Source: Fimbriimonas planktonicus (GTDB lineage: Bacteria; Armatimonadota; Fimbriimonadia; Fimbriimonadales; Fimbriimonadaceae). From it: DNA of 64,000 nt. Made by a program: the position numbers and the translations under genes. Shown piece after piece: positions 17,323 through 24,067 of the stretch. The stretch spans positions 2,108,001 to 2,172,000 of the forward strand of contig OZ248539.1 of assembly GCA_965234685.1 (NCBI GenBank), in the 5' to 3' direction. The notes beneath the pieces are model-generated. The model saw nothing but the letters and a program-made list of their open reading frames with translations, was not told where the DNA came from and did not search any database. Every line of letters begins with the position of its first letter. Within the stretch, counting starts at the first letter, position 1.

Positions 17323-18203
17323 TACGCGCCACCTCCGTAGTGGACATGCCGATCTCCCAATCGGAGTGAGACCAAAGAAAGGATCATCGTCGCAAGGAAG
17401 AGCACCCAACCCATGGCGCTCGCATATCCCATGCGCTGATAGAGGAATGCATTGTCGTACAAGTACATTGCCACGACGTAAGTTGAGCGGGCCGGTTGAC
17501 CTCCCGGGAACATAACGAAAGGCAGAGCGAAGGTTTGCAGTGACCCAATGATGCCCATGATCACGTTGAACTGAATGACGGGAGAGATCATTGGTAGCGT
17601 GATGCTCTTGGTCTTTTGCCACGCCGAAGCACCGTCAAGCTCGCCAGCCTCATACAGAGATTGCGGAACGTCCTGTAAACCAGCTAAGTAGATCACCATG
17701 GCATTTCCGCATCCCCACATCGAAATCATGATAAGGGTAGCTTTGGCCCAGCTTGGATCGGTTAGCCAAGGAACCGCTTTGATTCCGAACTTTGATAGCC
17801 CCTCATTAAGCAATCCATATTGACCATTAAATATCCAGAGCCAAAGGACCGCCAAGGCAACCGTCGGGACGAGAGACGGAATATAGAACAGGGTTCGATA
17901 TAGGCTGATCCCTTTCCGTTTCGTATTGAGCAACAAGGCAAGACAAATGGCAAGCGCAGTTGTGAGAGGGACACTTGCTGCACAAATGATCAGCGTGTTA
18001 GATAGCGCTTTCAGGAAGATTTCATCGTGCATCAACTCCTGATAGTTACTCAGCCCAATCCAGACTGGTGGCTTAAGGATCGAATAGCTGGTGAAGCTAA
18101 AGTACAATGAGGATATCACCGGATAGAACAAGAATATTCCCATCCCAAGAATCCACGGGCTGGCAAACAACAGCCCAATGACGTTTTGGCGGTTGCTTCT
18201 CAT
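17322..18203 (-). CDS. Sugar ABC transporter permease, MalF-like
   Basis: This 293-residue membrane protein begins with a hydrophobic segment (VIGLLFASPWILGMGIFLF) typical of the UgpA/LacF group. It carries the EAA motif YEAGELDGASAWQKTKSITLP. Its ATG overlaps the stop of the binding-protein gene (ATGA), and its TAA overlaps the ATG of the MalG-like partner. The order binding protein, F-type, G-type permease is the standard CUT1 layout. Confidence 0.92.
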   Translation of the reverse strand: MRSNRQNVIGLLFASPWILGMGIFLFYPVISSLYFSFTSYSILKPPVWIGLSNYQELMHDEIFLKALSNTLIICAASVPLTTALAICLALLLNTKRKGISLYRTLFYIPSLVPTVALAVLWLWIFNGQYGLLNEGLSKFGIKAVPWLTDPSWAKATLIMISMWGCGNAMVIYLAGLQDVPQSLYEAGELDGASAWQKTKSITLPMISPVIQFNVIMGIIGSLQTFALPFVMFPGGQPARSTYVVAMYLYDNAFLYQRMGYASAMGWVLFLATMILSLVSLRLGDRHVHYGGGA

Positions 18204-19510
18204 TTACCCAAGACCTGCTGTTGATACTTGGCCCACATGGCAACCAGCCTCGACTGCGCTTGATCCAAGGCGGCTTGGGGAGTGAGTTCACCGAGTTCCA
18301 TTTGGTCAACCGCATTTCCAACTTCGGAACCAATCTGGGCTCTAATTCCGAGCGGTACGGGTGGAACCGCCCGCGAACTCTTGGCTAGCTTATCGAAGAG
18401 AGCGATGGCTTTGTTCGGATGACTGGTTAAGAACTTCTGGCTTGAGTTGGATAGTGGTGAGTTGCACTGCTGATCCATGCACAGTTGTTCCATGTTCTTC
18501 TGTTCCTGCACAAAAGCCAGAAACCGAAAGGCTTCGCGCGCATGCTTTGCGCCCTTTGGAATGACGAGCGTGTTGAGATTCATCGTTGAAAATCCTGCAA
18601 GTTCGGGGTGGTTGTCGGGGTATGGAAATGGCACAGCGAACCAGTCCATCGAAGGTTTAAACATTCGGATGTAGTTACTAAACCAGGGCCCATCAGCATA
18701 GGTAGCTAGCTTTCCACTCAAGAACGGGTTCTGCGGCGAGGAGTAGTTTCCAAATCCACTCCGAAAGGACTTTGTTTCCGTCACTCCATAACGGTCGGTA
18801 AAACTCTTTACCCACGTCCACGCTTCTAGATCATCCTTGCCATTAACATTGATCTGGCCATCTTGTAAGAAACCATCGCCAAAGACATAAGGCATATTCC
18901 AAAGGCCCCAGCCATCGCGCGGCATAAACGACGCAACCAGCAGTTTGCCGGAAGGATCTCGCCGGTCAGTTTGCTCCGCAAACTTATTAAACTCCGAGAT
19001 CGTTTTGGGGAAAGTCTCCGGACTTGCGTATTGAGGCGGAACCAGTTGACGGTTTACATACAGCGCACCCGACCCGGGAGATGTCGGCAGCGCATACAAG
19101 CGACCGTAGGCCGAGCAGATGCTCCAGTAAGCCGGAATATAGTTTTCTTCAACAACCCCAGCGTCTTTCGCCAGATCGGAAAGATCGGTTAGAGCATTAA
19201 GGTCAACGAACTGCACCACCTGATCTCCCCAGAGCCCAGCGATGTCTGGCGGTGTGCCGCCACTCGTTGCGAGGAGCGTCTTGTCCGCAATTCCAGAAAC
19301 GCTCAAGTACTTGACGTGAATTTCAGATTGGGAAGCGTTAAATTTATCGACGATCCGCTTCATCGCCTCCATCTCCTCTCCCGTCCACTTTTCCCAGTAC
19401 TGAACCTCGATCCTATCGGTTTTGCTCACAGACACCTGGGACGACTCAAGCCCGCATGCGCATGCGATGCCAAGGAGGACACAGAGTACGGCTGGTAGTA
19501 CGTTATTCAT
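18200..19510 (-). CDS. Extracellular sugar-binding (lipo)protein of ABC transporter
   Basis: This 436-residue protein is the first gene of the operon. It has an N-terminal export signal ending around LGIACACGLESS. One of the cysteines could be lipidated, although the box is not canonical. The mature protein is a family-1 solute-binding protein: IEVQYWEKWTGEEMEAMKRIVDKFN, SGGTPPDIAGLWGDQVVQFV, and a late VIPKGAKHAREAFRFLAF. It would capture an oligosaccharide released outside and hand it to the two permeases. TAGGCT ends six bases before the ATG. The gene is preceded by a 240-base gap with a weak LacI-operator-like site. Confidence 0.9.
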   Translation of the reverse strand: MNNVLPAVLCVLLGIACACGLESSQVSVSKTDRIEVQYWEKWTGEEMEAMKRIVDKFNASQSEIHVKYLSVSGIADKTLLATSGGTPPDIAGLWGDQVVQFVDLNALTDLSDLAKDAGVVEENYIPAYWSICSAYGRLYALPTSPGSGALYVNRQLVPPQYASPETFPKTISEFNKFAEQTDRRDPSGKLLVASFMPRDGWGLWNMPYVFGDGFLQDGQINVNGKDDLEAWTWVKSFTDRYGVTETKSFRSGFGNYSSPQNPFLSGKLATYADGPWFSNYIRMFKPSMDWFAVPFPYPDNHPELAGFSTMNLNTLVIPKGAKHAREAFRFLAFVQEQKNMEQLCMDQQCNSPLSNSSQKFLTSHPNKAIALFDKLAKSSRAVPPVPLGIRAQIGSEVGNAVDQMELGELTPQAALDQAQSRLVAMWAKYQQQVLGK

Positions 19511-19516
19511 GAGAGC

Positions 19517-19648
19517 AGCCTAGAGCATCAAGACTTCGGCATTCTGTTAATTCATAACCCACAGAATATCGGCAATGGGTGTGCGATGAGCAGACGTCCG
19601 AGGATTGACGAATGGATGTTATGTTGGCCAGCAGCCGTAAACACTTGC
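19517..19648 (-). promoter_or_regulatory. Promoter region of the sugar operon: -10 box and weak operator match
   Basis: TAGGCT (19522-19517) ends 6 nt before the binding-protein ATG. Further upstream, GTAAACACTTGC (plus strand, 19637-19648) matches 8 of 12 positions of the TCAAACATTTGA palindrome repeated in front of the LacI gene. Both are weak alone; together they give a plausible regulated promoter. Confidence 0.35.
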
Positions 19649-19750
19649 TGAGGCCATTTTGCAGCGTATTTATCTCCGATATTTCTCCGTCAAAAGCGAC
19701 AGTCAAGCGCGATTGAAATGCCAGGGTACGGCTGTAGTGAAGTTGAGCCG

Positions 19751-20809
19751 TCATGATTCACTGTTCGTCATGCGTGACGTTCCGCTCGTTGTGCCCTGCA
19801 CGAAATGAACTGGGGACAGTTCGTGGCGTACCGGGCAGTAAGGGTTGAGGATGACGTCGTCTAACAGCTTTGCCCCGACTTGGGCGAGGTGCCGCAGATT
19901 GACAGAAACCGAAGACACAACGTGCCTTGAAGTGGATGGCCAATGAATGGCGTCGTAGCCAAATACGGCTAGCTGATCTGGAATTTGGATTCCTAGCTCT
20001 TCACAGACTTCAATGAAGGCGTAAGCTCGCCGGTCATGCCAGCAGAATGCGGCAGTGGGAAGCGTGTTGGATTCTCGCATCTCGGAGAGTTGCCGGCGCA
20101 TCTGTTCCGACTCACCGTTCCAACACGCGACCTGGGTGACAACACCTTCCTTTTCAAGACGCGAGCTTAAAAGTCGAATTCGCAGGTCAGCATCCCGGAT
20201 ATCCGAGTGGTCCGATGTCACGGCAAGGACAGATCGGTGCCCTTCCCGAACGATCTGGTCCGCCACCGATTCCATGCCAGAGTAGACATCGTCCCCAACA
20301 GAACTGTACTGACCAAGCGGATCGTGACTGTTCAGAATGACCACGGGCGTGATAGAGCTCCGCAGCAGCGCAACCAATGGGTCATCAGCAGCAGGTGCGA
20401 ACATGAGCACCCCTTCCGCGATGCCGCCGTTCAAGAACTCAAACGTTTCTTGAATGCTTCGGTTGAAGTTGCACTGGATCAGTACGTCGTAGCCAATTTC
20501 GCCGCATGCCGTTTCAACCGCCGAGGAGATCTGGTCCATGTAAATGTCCCCCCATTCGCGGTGGCGGAATGTGCTGTAGAGCGAAACAATATGCGTTCTG
20601 CCCTTTCGAAGGGATCTCGTGAGCATGTTGGGAGCAAATCCCTGAAGGGCAGCGGCGGCTCGGATCTTGTTGGCCGTAGCTTCAGAGATTCGTCTCTCGG
20701 TTGATTTTCCACTCAGTACAAGGGATGCCGTAGAAACTGAGACGCCAGCCGCAATTGCGACACTTGAGAGCGTCGGTCGATTTTTGTCTCTATCAGTTGG
20801 CATCATCAT
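19751..20809 (-). CDS. LacI-family transcriptional regulator of the sugar operon
   Basis: This 352-residue protein has the LacI helix-turn-helix and hinge (LSSVAIAAGVSVSTASLVLSGK, then ATANKIRAAAALQGFAPN). A periplasmic-binding-protein-like sensor follows from about residue 70 to 345 (THIVSLYSTF, GVLMFAPAADDPL, AVFGYDAIHWPSTSRH). Three ATG codons lie in a row at the start, so the exact first residue is open. It sits just upstream of, and on the same strand as, the ABC-GH operon. It presumably represses that operon until the imported sugar binds. Two exact copies of a 19-bp sequence with an inner palindrome lie just before its start, suggesting autoregulation. Confidence 0.9.
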   Translation of the reverse strand: MMMPTDRDKNRPTLSSVAIAAGVSVSTASLVLSGKSTERRISEATANKIRAAAALQGFAPNMLTRSLRKGRTHIVSLYSTFRHREWGDIYMDQISSAVETACGEIGYDVLIQCNFNRSIQETFEFLNGGIAEGVLMFAPAADDPLVALLRSSITPVVILNSHDPLGQYSSVGDDVYSGMESVADQIVREGHRSVLAVTSDHSDIRDADLRIRLLSSRLEKEGVVTQVACWNGESEQMRRQLSEMRESNTLPTAAFCWHDRRAYAFIEVCEELGIQIPDQLAVFGYDAIHWPSTSRHVVSSVSVNLRHLAQVGAKLLDDVILNPYCPVRHELSPVHFVQGTTSGTSRMTNSES

Positions 20810-21191
20810 CGTTGCTCAAACATTTGACCTGATGGGAACGAATTTTGGCACAGATTTTGCTCAAACATTTGACCTCAGCACAGAATTTTTCGAATGTTTT
20901 CCTCATGCCATTAGTATCCTTTGTATTAAGACTGTGAATTGACCGTGTCCACCCTGCAATATCCTGGCTGTATTTGGGCTCAAAACAGCTTGAAGTCAAT
21001 TCAGGCGCCTCTAACGGGATGCTCATTTCCTAACTAGTTTAGGGAATTCGACGCAGACCTGAAAGGACCATCAGAACTTTAAAGCATCACGATGCATGGC
21101 CCAGCCGGACGCAACGTGAGCGTATGGACGATGGTGGAATCGGAATCTCCAAAATCTCCCAGTTGACAACCAGAGAGAACCTGAGTCCGAG
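20810..21191. other. Non-coding interval upstream of the LacI gene
   Basis: About 380 bases between the LacI gene and the second DUF2199 gene. The left part holds the duplicated operators. The right part has an imperfect inverted repeat TTCCTAA/TTAGGGAA around 21027-21047, possibly the end of the DUF2199 transcript. No gene is seen. Confidence 0.6.
20812..20875. promoter_or_regulatory. Duplicated palindromic operators before the LacI gene
   Basis: The 19-base sequence TTGCTCAAACATTTGACCT occurs exactly twice, at 20812-20830 and 20857-20875, 45 bases apart centre to centre. Each copy contains the perfect inverted repeat TCAAA-CA-TTTGA. A third, weaker site TCGAATGTTTTC follows near 20889-20900. 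The first copy touches the LacI start codons. Symmetry, duplication and position point to autoregulatory binding by this LacI protein. Confidence 0.65.
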
Positions 21192-21713
21192 TCAGCCCAC
21201 GATCGCCGCGACGATCTCGTGGTAGCGCTGCTCGTCGATCCCATTTCGCTGCTCTAGGGCGAGGGGGTGGGTTGAGTCTGCCGGGAGGAAGAAGCTGGGG
21301 CGGAGGTCGGGGGGGCCGAATTGGATTTCAACGGGGAGGCCGACGGAGTCGGGGAAGAGGGAGATTTTGCAGGCGATTTTGCCGAACACTCGGGGCTCGT
21401 TTGAGCCATCGAGTTCCCAGATTTCGGAGTACCGCTTCAGGACCGACTCATCGACTTCGGCCCAGAGGCCCCAGCCCCAGCGGCCGGGTCCGAACTTGTA
21501 CGGCACTTCCAGCATGCCGCGGACGAACCAACGGCCATCGACAAAGGACATGTCCTCGGACCATTCGAGCATTTGCGTTCGGTGTTCTTCGCCCGCGGCC
21601 CACACATCGTCGGGCAGTTTCCAGGCGTAATCCGAAATGGCGCCCTCATGGGTTTTCCCGCAAACACCGCACACCCACGAGCTCTGAGGCTTTTCCTTCT
21701 TCCATGGCCACAT
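21192..21713 (-). CDS. DUF2199-domain protein with CxxC motif
   Basis: This 173-residue protein is the fuller of two DUF2199 copies. It has WVCGVCGKTHEG near the N-terminus (likely metal knuckle), WGWGLWAEVDESV, FGKIACKISLFPD and the C-terminal PPDLRPSFFLPADSTHPLALEQRNGI. The family has no assigned function. Bases 21258-21329 are identical to 8028-8099 in the other copy, although much of the protein differs, as expected from gene conversion or very strong constraint. TAAAAT ends 6 nt before the ATG, as in the other copy. Confidence 0.85.
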   Translation of the reverse strand: MWPWKKEKPQSSWVCGVCGKTHEGAISDYAWKLPDDVWAAGEEHRTQMLEWSEDMSFVDGRWFVRGMLEVPYKFGPGRWGWGLWAEVDESVLKRYSEIWELDGSNEPRVFGKIACKISLFPDSVGLPVEIQFGPPDLRPSFFLPADSTHPLALEQRNGIDEQRYHEIVAAIVG

Positions 21714-21719
21714 GCGTGC

Positions 21720-21725
21720 ATTTTA
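21720..21725 (-). promoter_or_regulatory. -10 box 6 nt before the second DUF2199 start
   Basis: TAAAAT on the minus strand ends six bases before the ATG, in the same context as the copy at 8499-8504. Confidence 0.55.
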
Positions 21726-21763
21726 CGCAATGGGTCTCTGGTGAATTGGGTTGGTAATTCCCT

Positions 21764-22171
21764 CTAATCGGTGACCACAGCCACTTCGAGTGCAGACTGG
21801 TGGACGAAGGCTAACGGTGACTTTTTCTCGTCTAGGATAGCGAGCAACTCACACACGGCATCGGTGGTCATTTCCCCCGACAATCCGCGACCGTCGAAGA
21901 TGCTGCCCGCGTCTTCCGGGGTGTATGGGCCATAGAGCACGAAGCTGACAACCGCGTCTTTGCCGGTGCTTTCTCCGAAGTAGATCTCCAAGTTGAACTC
22001 GTGATTGGTCACGATGATCCAAGCATGGTGGCCACTTGCGCCGGTTCGGTAGCTGCTGACGGACGGAGCCGCGGCGAGTTGCTTGACCAAGCTTTTGAGT
22101 TCGGCCACTGTGTGCGCAGTGAAGCTAACTTGGTTTTCCAAGTGCCATTTGCCGTGGAACGCGTCCAGCAT
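21764..22171 (-). CDS. Hypothetical protein, 135 aa
   Basis: I do not recognise a family. It is an acidic, soluble-looking protein with no signal peptide or membrane segment; it begins MLDAFHGKWHLENQVSFTAHT and contains WIIVTNHEFNLEIYFGE. A good Shine-Dalgarno (TTGAGGA directly before ATG) supports it as a real gene. It follows the NTF2-like gene on the same strand after a 31-base gap, so both may be one transcript. The strand pattern suggests an alpha/beta protein of the kind often found as immunity-like or SMI1-like small proteins, but this is only an impression. Confidence 0.65.
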   Translation of the reverse strand: MLDAFHGKWHLENQVSFTAHTVAELKSLVKQLAAAPSVSSYRTGASGHHAWIIVTNHEFNLEIYFGESTGKDAVVSFVLYGPYTPEDAGSIFDGRGLSGEMTTDAVCELLAILDEKKSPLAFVHQSALEVAVVTD

Positions 22172-22202
22172 TCCTCAATGTTGACAGGCTCCGAGTATCC
22201 GA

Positions 22203-22535
22203 CTAACGAATCGTGAGCTGCACGATCTTCCCTTCTTGCACGACAAAGTCGTAGTCGAACTCGATTGGGCTGCCGGGGAAATCGCCCGAAACGAGGGCGG
22301 TTACGGTGGTCGTTTCGCCTTGGGCTTCGTGCCGAATGATCTCGGTCGAAAGGTTGTAGTCGGCGACGGTTCCGGATAGCCATTGGAGGATCTGGTCCTT
22401 CCCGGTCAGCACGGCGTTCTCGCCAGTGTCGTTCACCACGGCATTCTCGGAAAAGCAAGCGAGCACTTCTTCGTGTTGCCCCGAAGATTTGGCGCGGAAG
22501 TAGGTGGCGATGGGTTCTTTAAGGTCGATGCTCAT
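22203..22535 (-). CDS. NTF2-like (SnoaL-type) small protein
   Basis: This 110-residue protein fits the cone-shaped NTF2-like fold: an N-terminal helix pair (PIATYFRAKSSGQHEEVLACFSENAVV), the loop LTGKDQILQWL, and three long strands ending EFDYDFVVQEGKIVQLTIR. Such proteins act as small hydrolases, isomerases or ligand binders. No catalytic residue can be assigned. It is divergently transcribed from an HxlR regulator at only 38 bases' distance, the usual layout for a gene under HxlR control. Confidence 0.8.
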   Translation of the reverse strand: MSIDLKEPIATYFRAKSSGQHEEVLACFSENAVVNDTGENAVLTGKDQILQWLSGTVADYNLSTEIIRHEAQGETTTVTALVSGDFPGSPIEFDYDFVVQEGKIVQLTIR

Positions 22536-22550
22536 GGTCGTTGTTGTTTG

Positions 22551-22580
22551 ATGTTGTGCGCTATGATTTCTTTATGTCAA
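22551..22580. promoter_or_regulatory. Overlapping divergent promoters of the NTF2-like and HxlR genes
   Basis: Rightward, TATGAT (22562-22567) ends six bases before the HxlR ATG. Leftward, TTGACA (minus strand, 22580-22575) has CAACAT 18 bases on. The two overlap, so one regulator bound here would affect both genes. Confidence 0.5.
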
Positions 22581-22966
22581 GTACTCACCAAAAAGTAAGT
22601 GCCTTGGATACGGCGACCGGGCGGCCCGATTACACGCCGGACACGGCCGCGCGCGGAGTGATGGAGGCGGTGCGGATTTTGGAAGGGCGATGGAAGCTCT
22701 CCATCCTGTTTCACTTGTTCGACAAGGGAACGCTCCGCTTTTCCGAACTGTCGCGGGCGATTCCGGAGATTTCGGAGAAGATGCTGATTCAGCAGTTGCG
22801 CCAGCTTGAGGCGGACGGAGTGGTCTCGCGGCACATTTATCCGCAGGTTCCGCCGAAGGTCGACTATTCGTTGACGGAGGTCGGCAAAGCCCTGTGCCCG
22901 GCGCTGGACGCGATTTTGCTTTGGGCGGAGCAGCGGGAGCGGTTACGGGCTTGTGCCGGCGATTGA
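22574..22966 (+). CDS. HxlR-family winged-helix transcriptional regulator
   Basis: I take the ATG at 22574 (130 residues); the longer frame from 22541 covers the promoter. The HxlR core is clear: ILEGRWKLSILFHLFDKGTLRFSELSRAIPEISEKMLIQQLRQLEADG is the winged helix, and YPQVPPKVDYSLTEVGKAL is the wing. HxlR proteins sense reactive or phenolic compounds and usually control the divergent neighbour, here the NTF2-like gene. The 3' end overlaps the 3' end of the VWA gene by 24 bases, tail to tail. The promoter is of the leaderless type. Confidence 0.9.
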   Translation: MSSTHQKVSALDTATGRPDYTPDTAARGVMEAVRILEGRWKLSILFHLFDKGTLRFSELSRAIPEISEKMLIQQLRQLEADGVVSRHIYPQVPPKVDYSLTEVGKALCPALDAILLWAEQRERLRACAGD

Positions 22967-24067
22967 ATCCAACCGCTGACCTTTGATCGCCTTTGCCATG
23001 AGTTCCGGGAACATTTCGGGCGTGCACGCGAAGGCCGGAATATCGATGGAAGCGAGGAAGGCGGCGTTGTCTTTGTCGTACATCGGTGCCCCCTCATCGC
23101 TGAGGGCGAGGAGGCAGATCAGGTTGACCCCGGATGCTTTGATGGCGGCGGCGCGCTTGAGGAACTGCTCGTTCTCGCCACCTTCGATGAGGTCGCTGAT
23201 GAGGACCATGATGGTGTCGCTCGGGGCGCGGACGAGGCCCTGGGCATAGCGGAGCGCCTGCTCGATATCGGTGCCGCCTCCGAGCTGAACGCTGAATAGC
23301 ATGTCGACCGGATCTTCGACGACGGAGGTCAGATTGACGACCGACGTATCGAAGGCGATGACTTGGGTGTTCACGGCGCGGATTGACGCCAACGTGGCAC
23401 CGAAGACGCCGGCGTAGACGATAGAGGACGCCATCGACCCGCTTTGGTCCAGGCAGAGGATGACATCGCGCAGGGCGCGGCCGGTTCTGCCGTAGCCGAC
23501 CAACGTCTCGGGGATGATGGTTTTGTAGTCGGCTTGGTAGTGCCGGAGGTTGGCGCGGATGGTGCGGTTCCAGTCCATCTCGCGCAGCTTTGGCCGCAGG
23601 TTTCGGACGGATTTCGAAATGCTTCCTGCGACGGCTTGTCTCAACGGATTGGCCAGTCGTTTCTCGAGGTCTTCGACCACTTTGCGCACGACCATCCGGG
23701 CGGTATCGCGAGTTTTCGCCGGCAAAACGTGGCTGAAGGACATCAGGGTTGCGACCAAGTGGACATCGGGCTCGACGGCGGCGAGGCACTCGGGTTCTAG
23801 GAGCATTTTGTGGAGGTTCAACCGGTCCATCGCGTCCCGCTGCATGATTTGGACGACGCTTTGCGGGAAGTATTCGCGGATATCGCCGAGCCAACGGGCG
23901 ACATTTGGCGAGGATGGTCCGAGTCCGCCGCGCTGCTCGCTATCGTACAGCGCTTCCATGGCCTGGTCGAGTTGGGCATCTCTTCCGGCGAGAGTGTAAC
24001 CCGTGCCGTCTGCATCGCTTCCGCCCAAGATGAGGCGCCATCGGCGTATTCGTTCTGTCTCAGTCAT
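22943..24067 (-). CDS. VWA-domain protein of the MoxR/SWIM/DUF5682 cassette
   Basis: This 374-residue soluble protein has a helical N-terminal half (about 1-195) and a von Willebrand A domain (about 200-360). The MIDAS motif is CLDQSGSM (D207, S209, S211), the threonine is in LGGGTDIEQ (T266) and the third acid is in VLISDLIEGG. No signal peptide or membrane segment is present. VWA proteins of this sort are partners of MoxR AAA+ ATPases and act as adaptors that metal-bind a target acid residue. It is the last gene of a five-gene run, overlapping DUF5682 by 8 bases. The role of the whole set is unknown; remodelling of a target complex by the MoxR-VWA pair is the working idea. Confidence 0.9.
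   Translation of the reverse strand: MTETERIRRWRLILGGSDADGTGYTLAGRDAQLDQAMEALYDSEQRGGLGPSSPNVARWLGDIREYFPQSVVQIMQRDAMDRLNLHKMLLEPECLAAVEPDVHLVATLMSFSHVLPAKTRDTARMVVRKVVEDLEKRLANPLRQAVAGSISKSVRNLRPKLREMDWNRTIRANLRHYQADYKTIIPETLVGYGRTGRALRDVILCLDQSGSMASSIVYAGVFGATLASIRAVNTQVIAFDTSVVNLTSVVEDPVDMLFSVQLGGGTDIEQALRYAQGLVRAPSDTIMVLISDLIEGGENEQFLKRAAAIKASGVNLICLLALSDEGAPMYDKDNAAFLASIDIPAFACTPEMFPELMAKAIKGQRLDSIAGTSP

Noticed and set aside
17323..17622. 100-residue N-terminal extension of the MalG-like permease
   Set aside because: It is shadow of the MalF-like gene. ATG 17322 has a GGAGGT site and starts at the typical permease N-terminus.
19503..19754. An 83-codon minus-strand frame between the LacI and binding-protein genes
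   Set aside because: It has ATGA overlap with the LacI stop, but the sequence shows no protein character and the region carries promoter-like elements.
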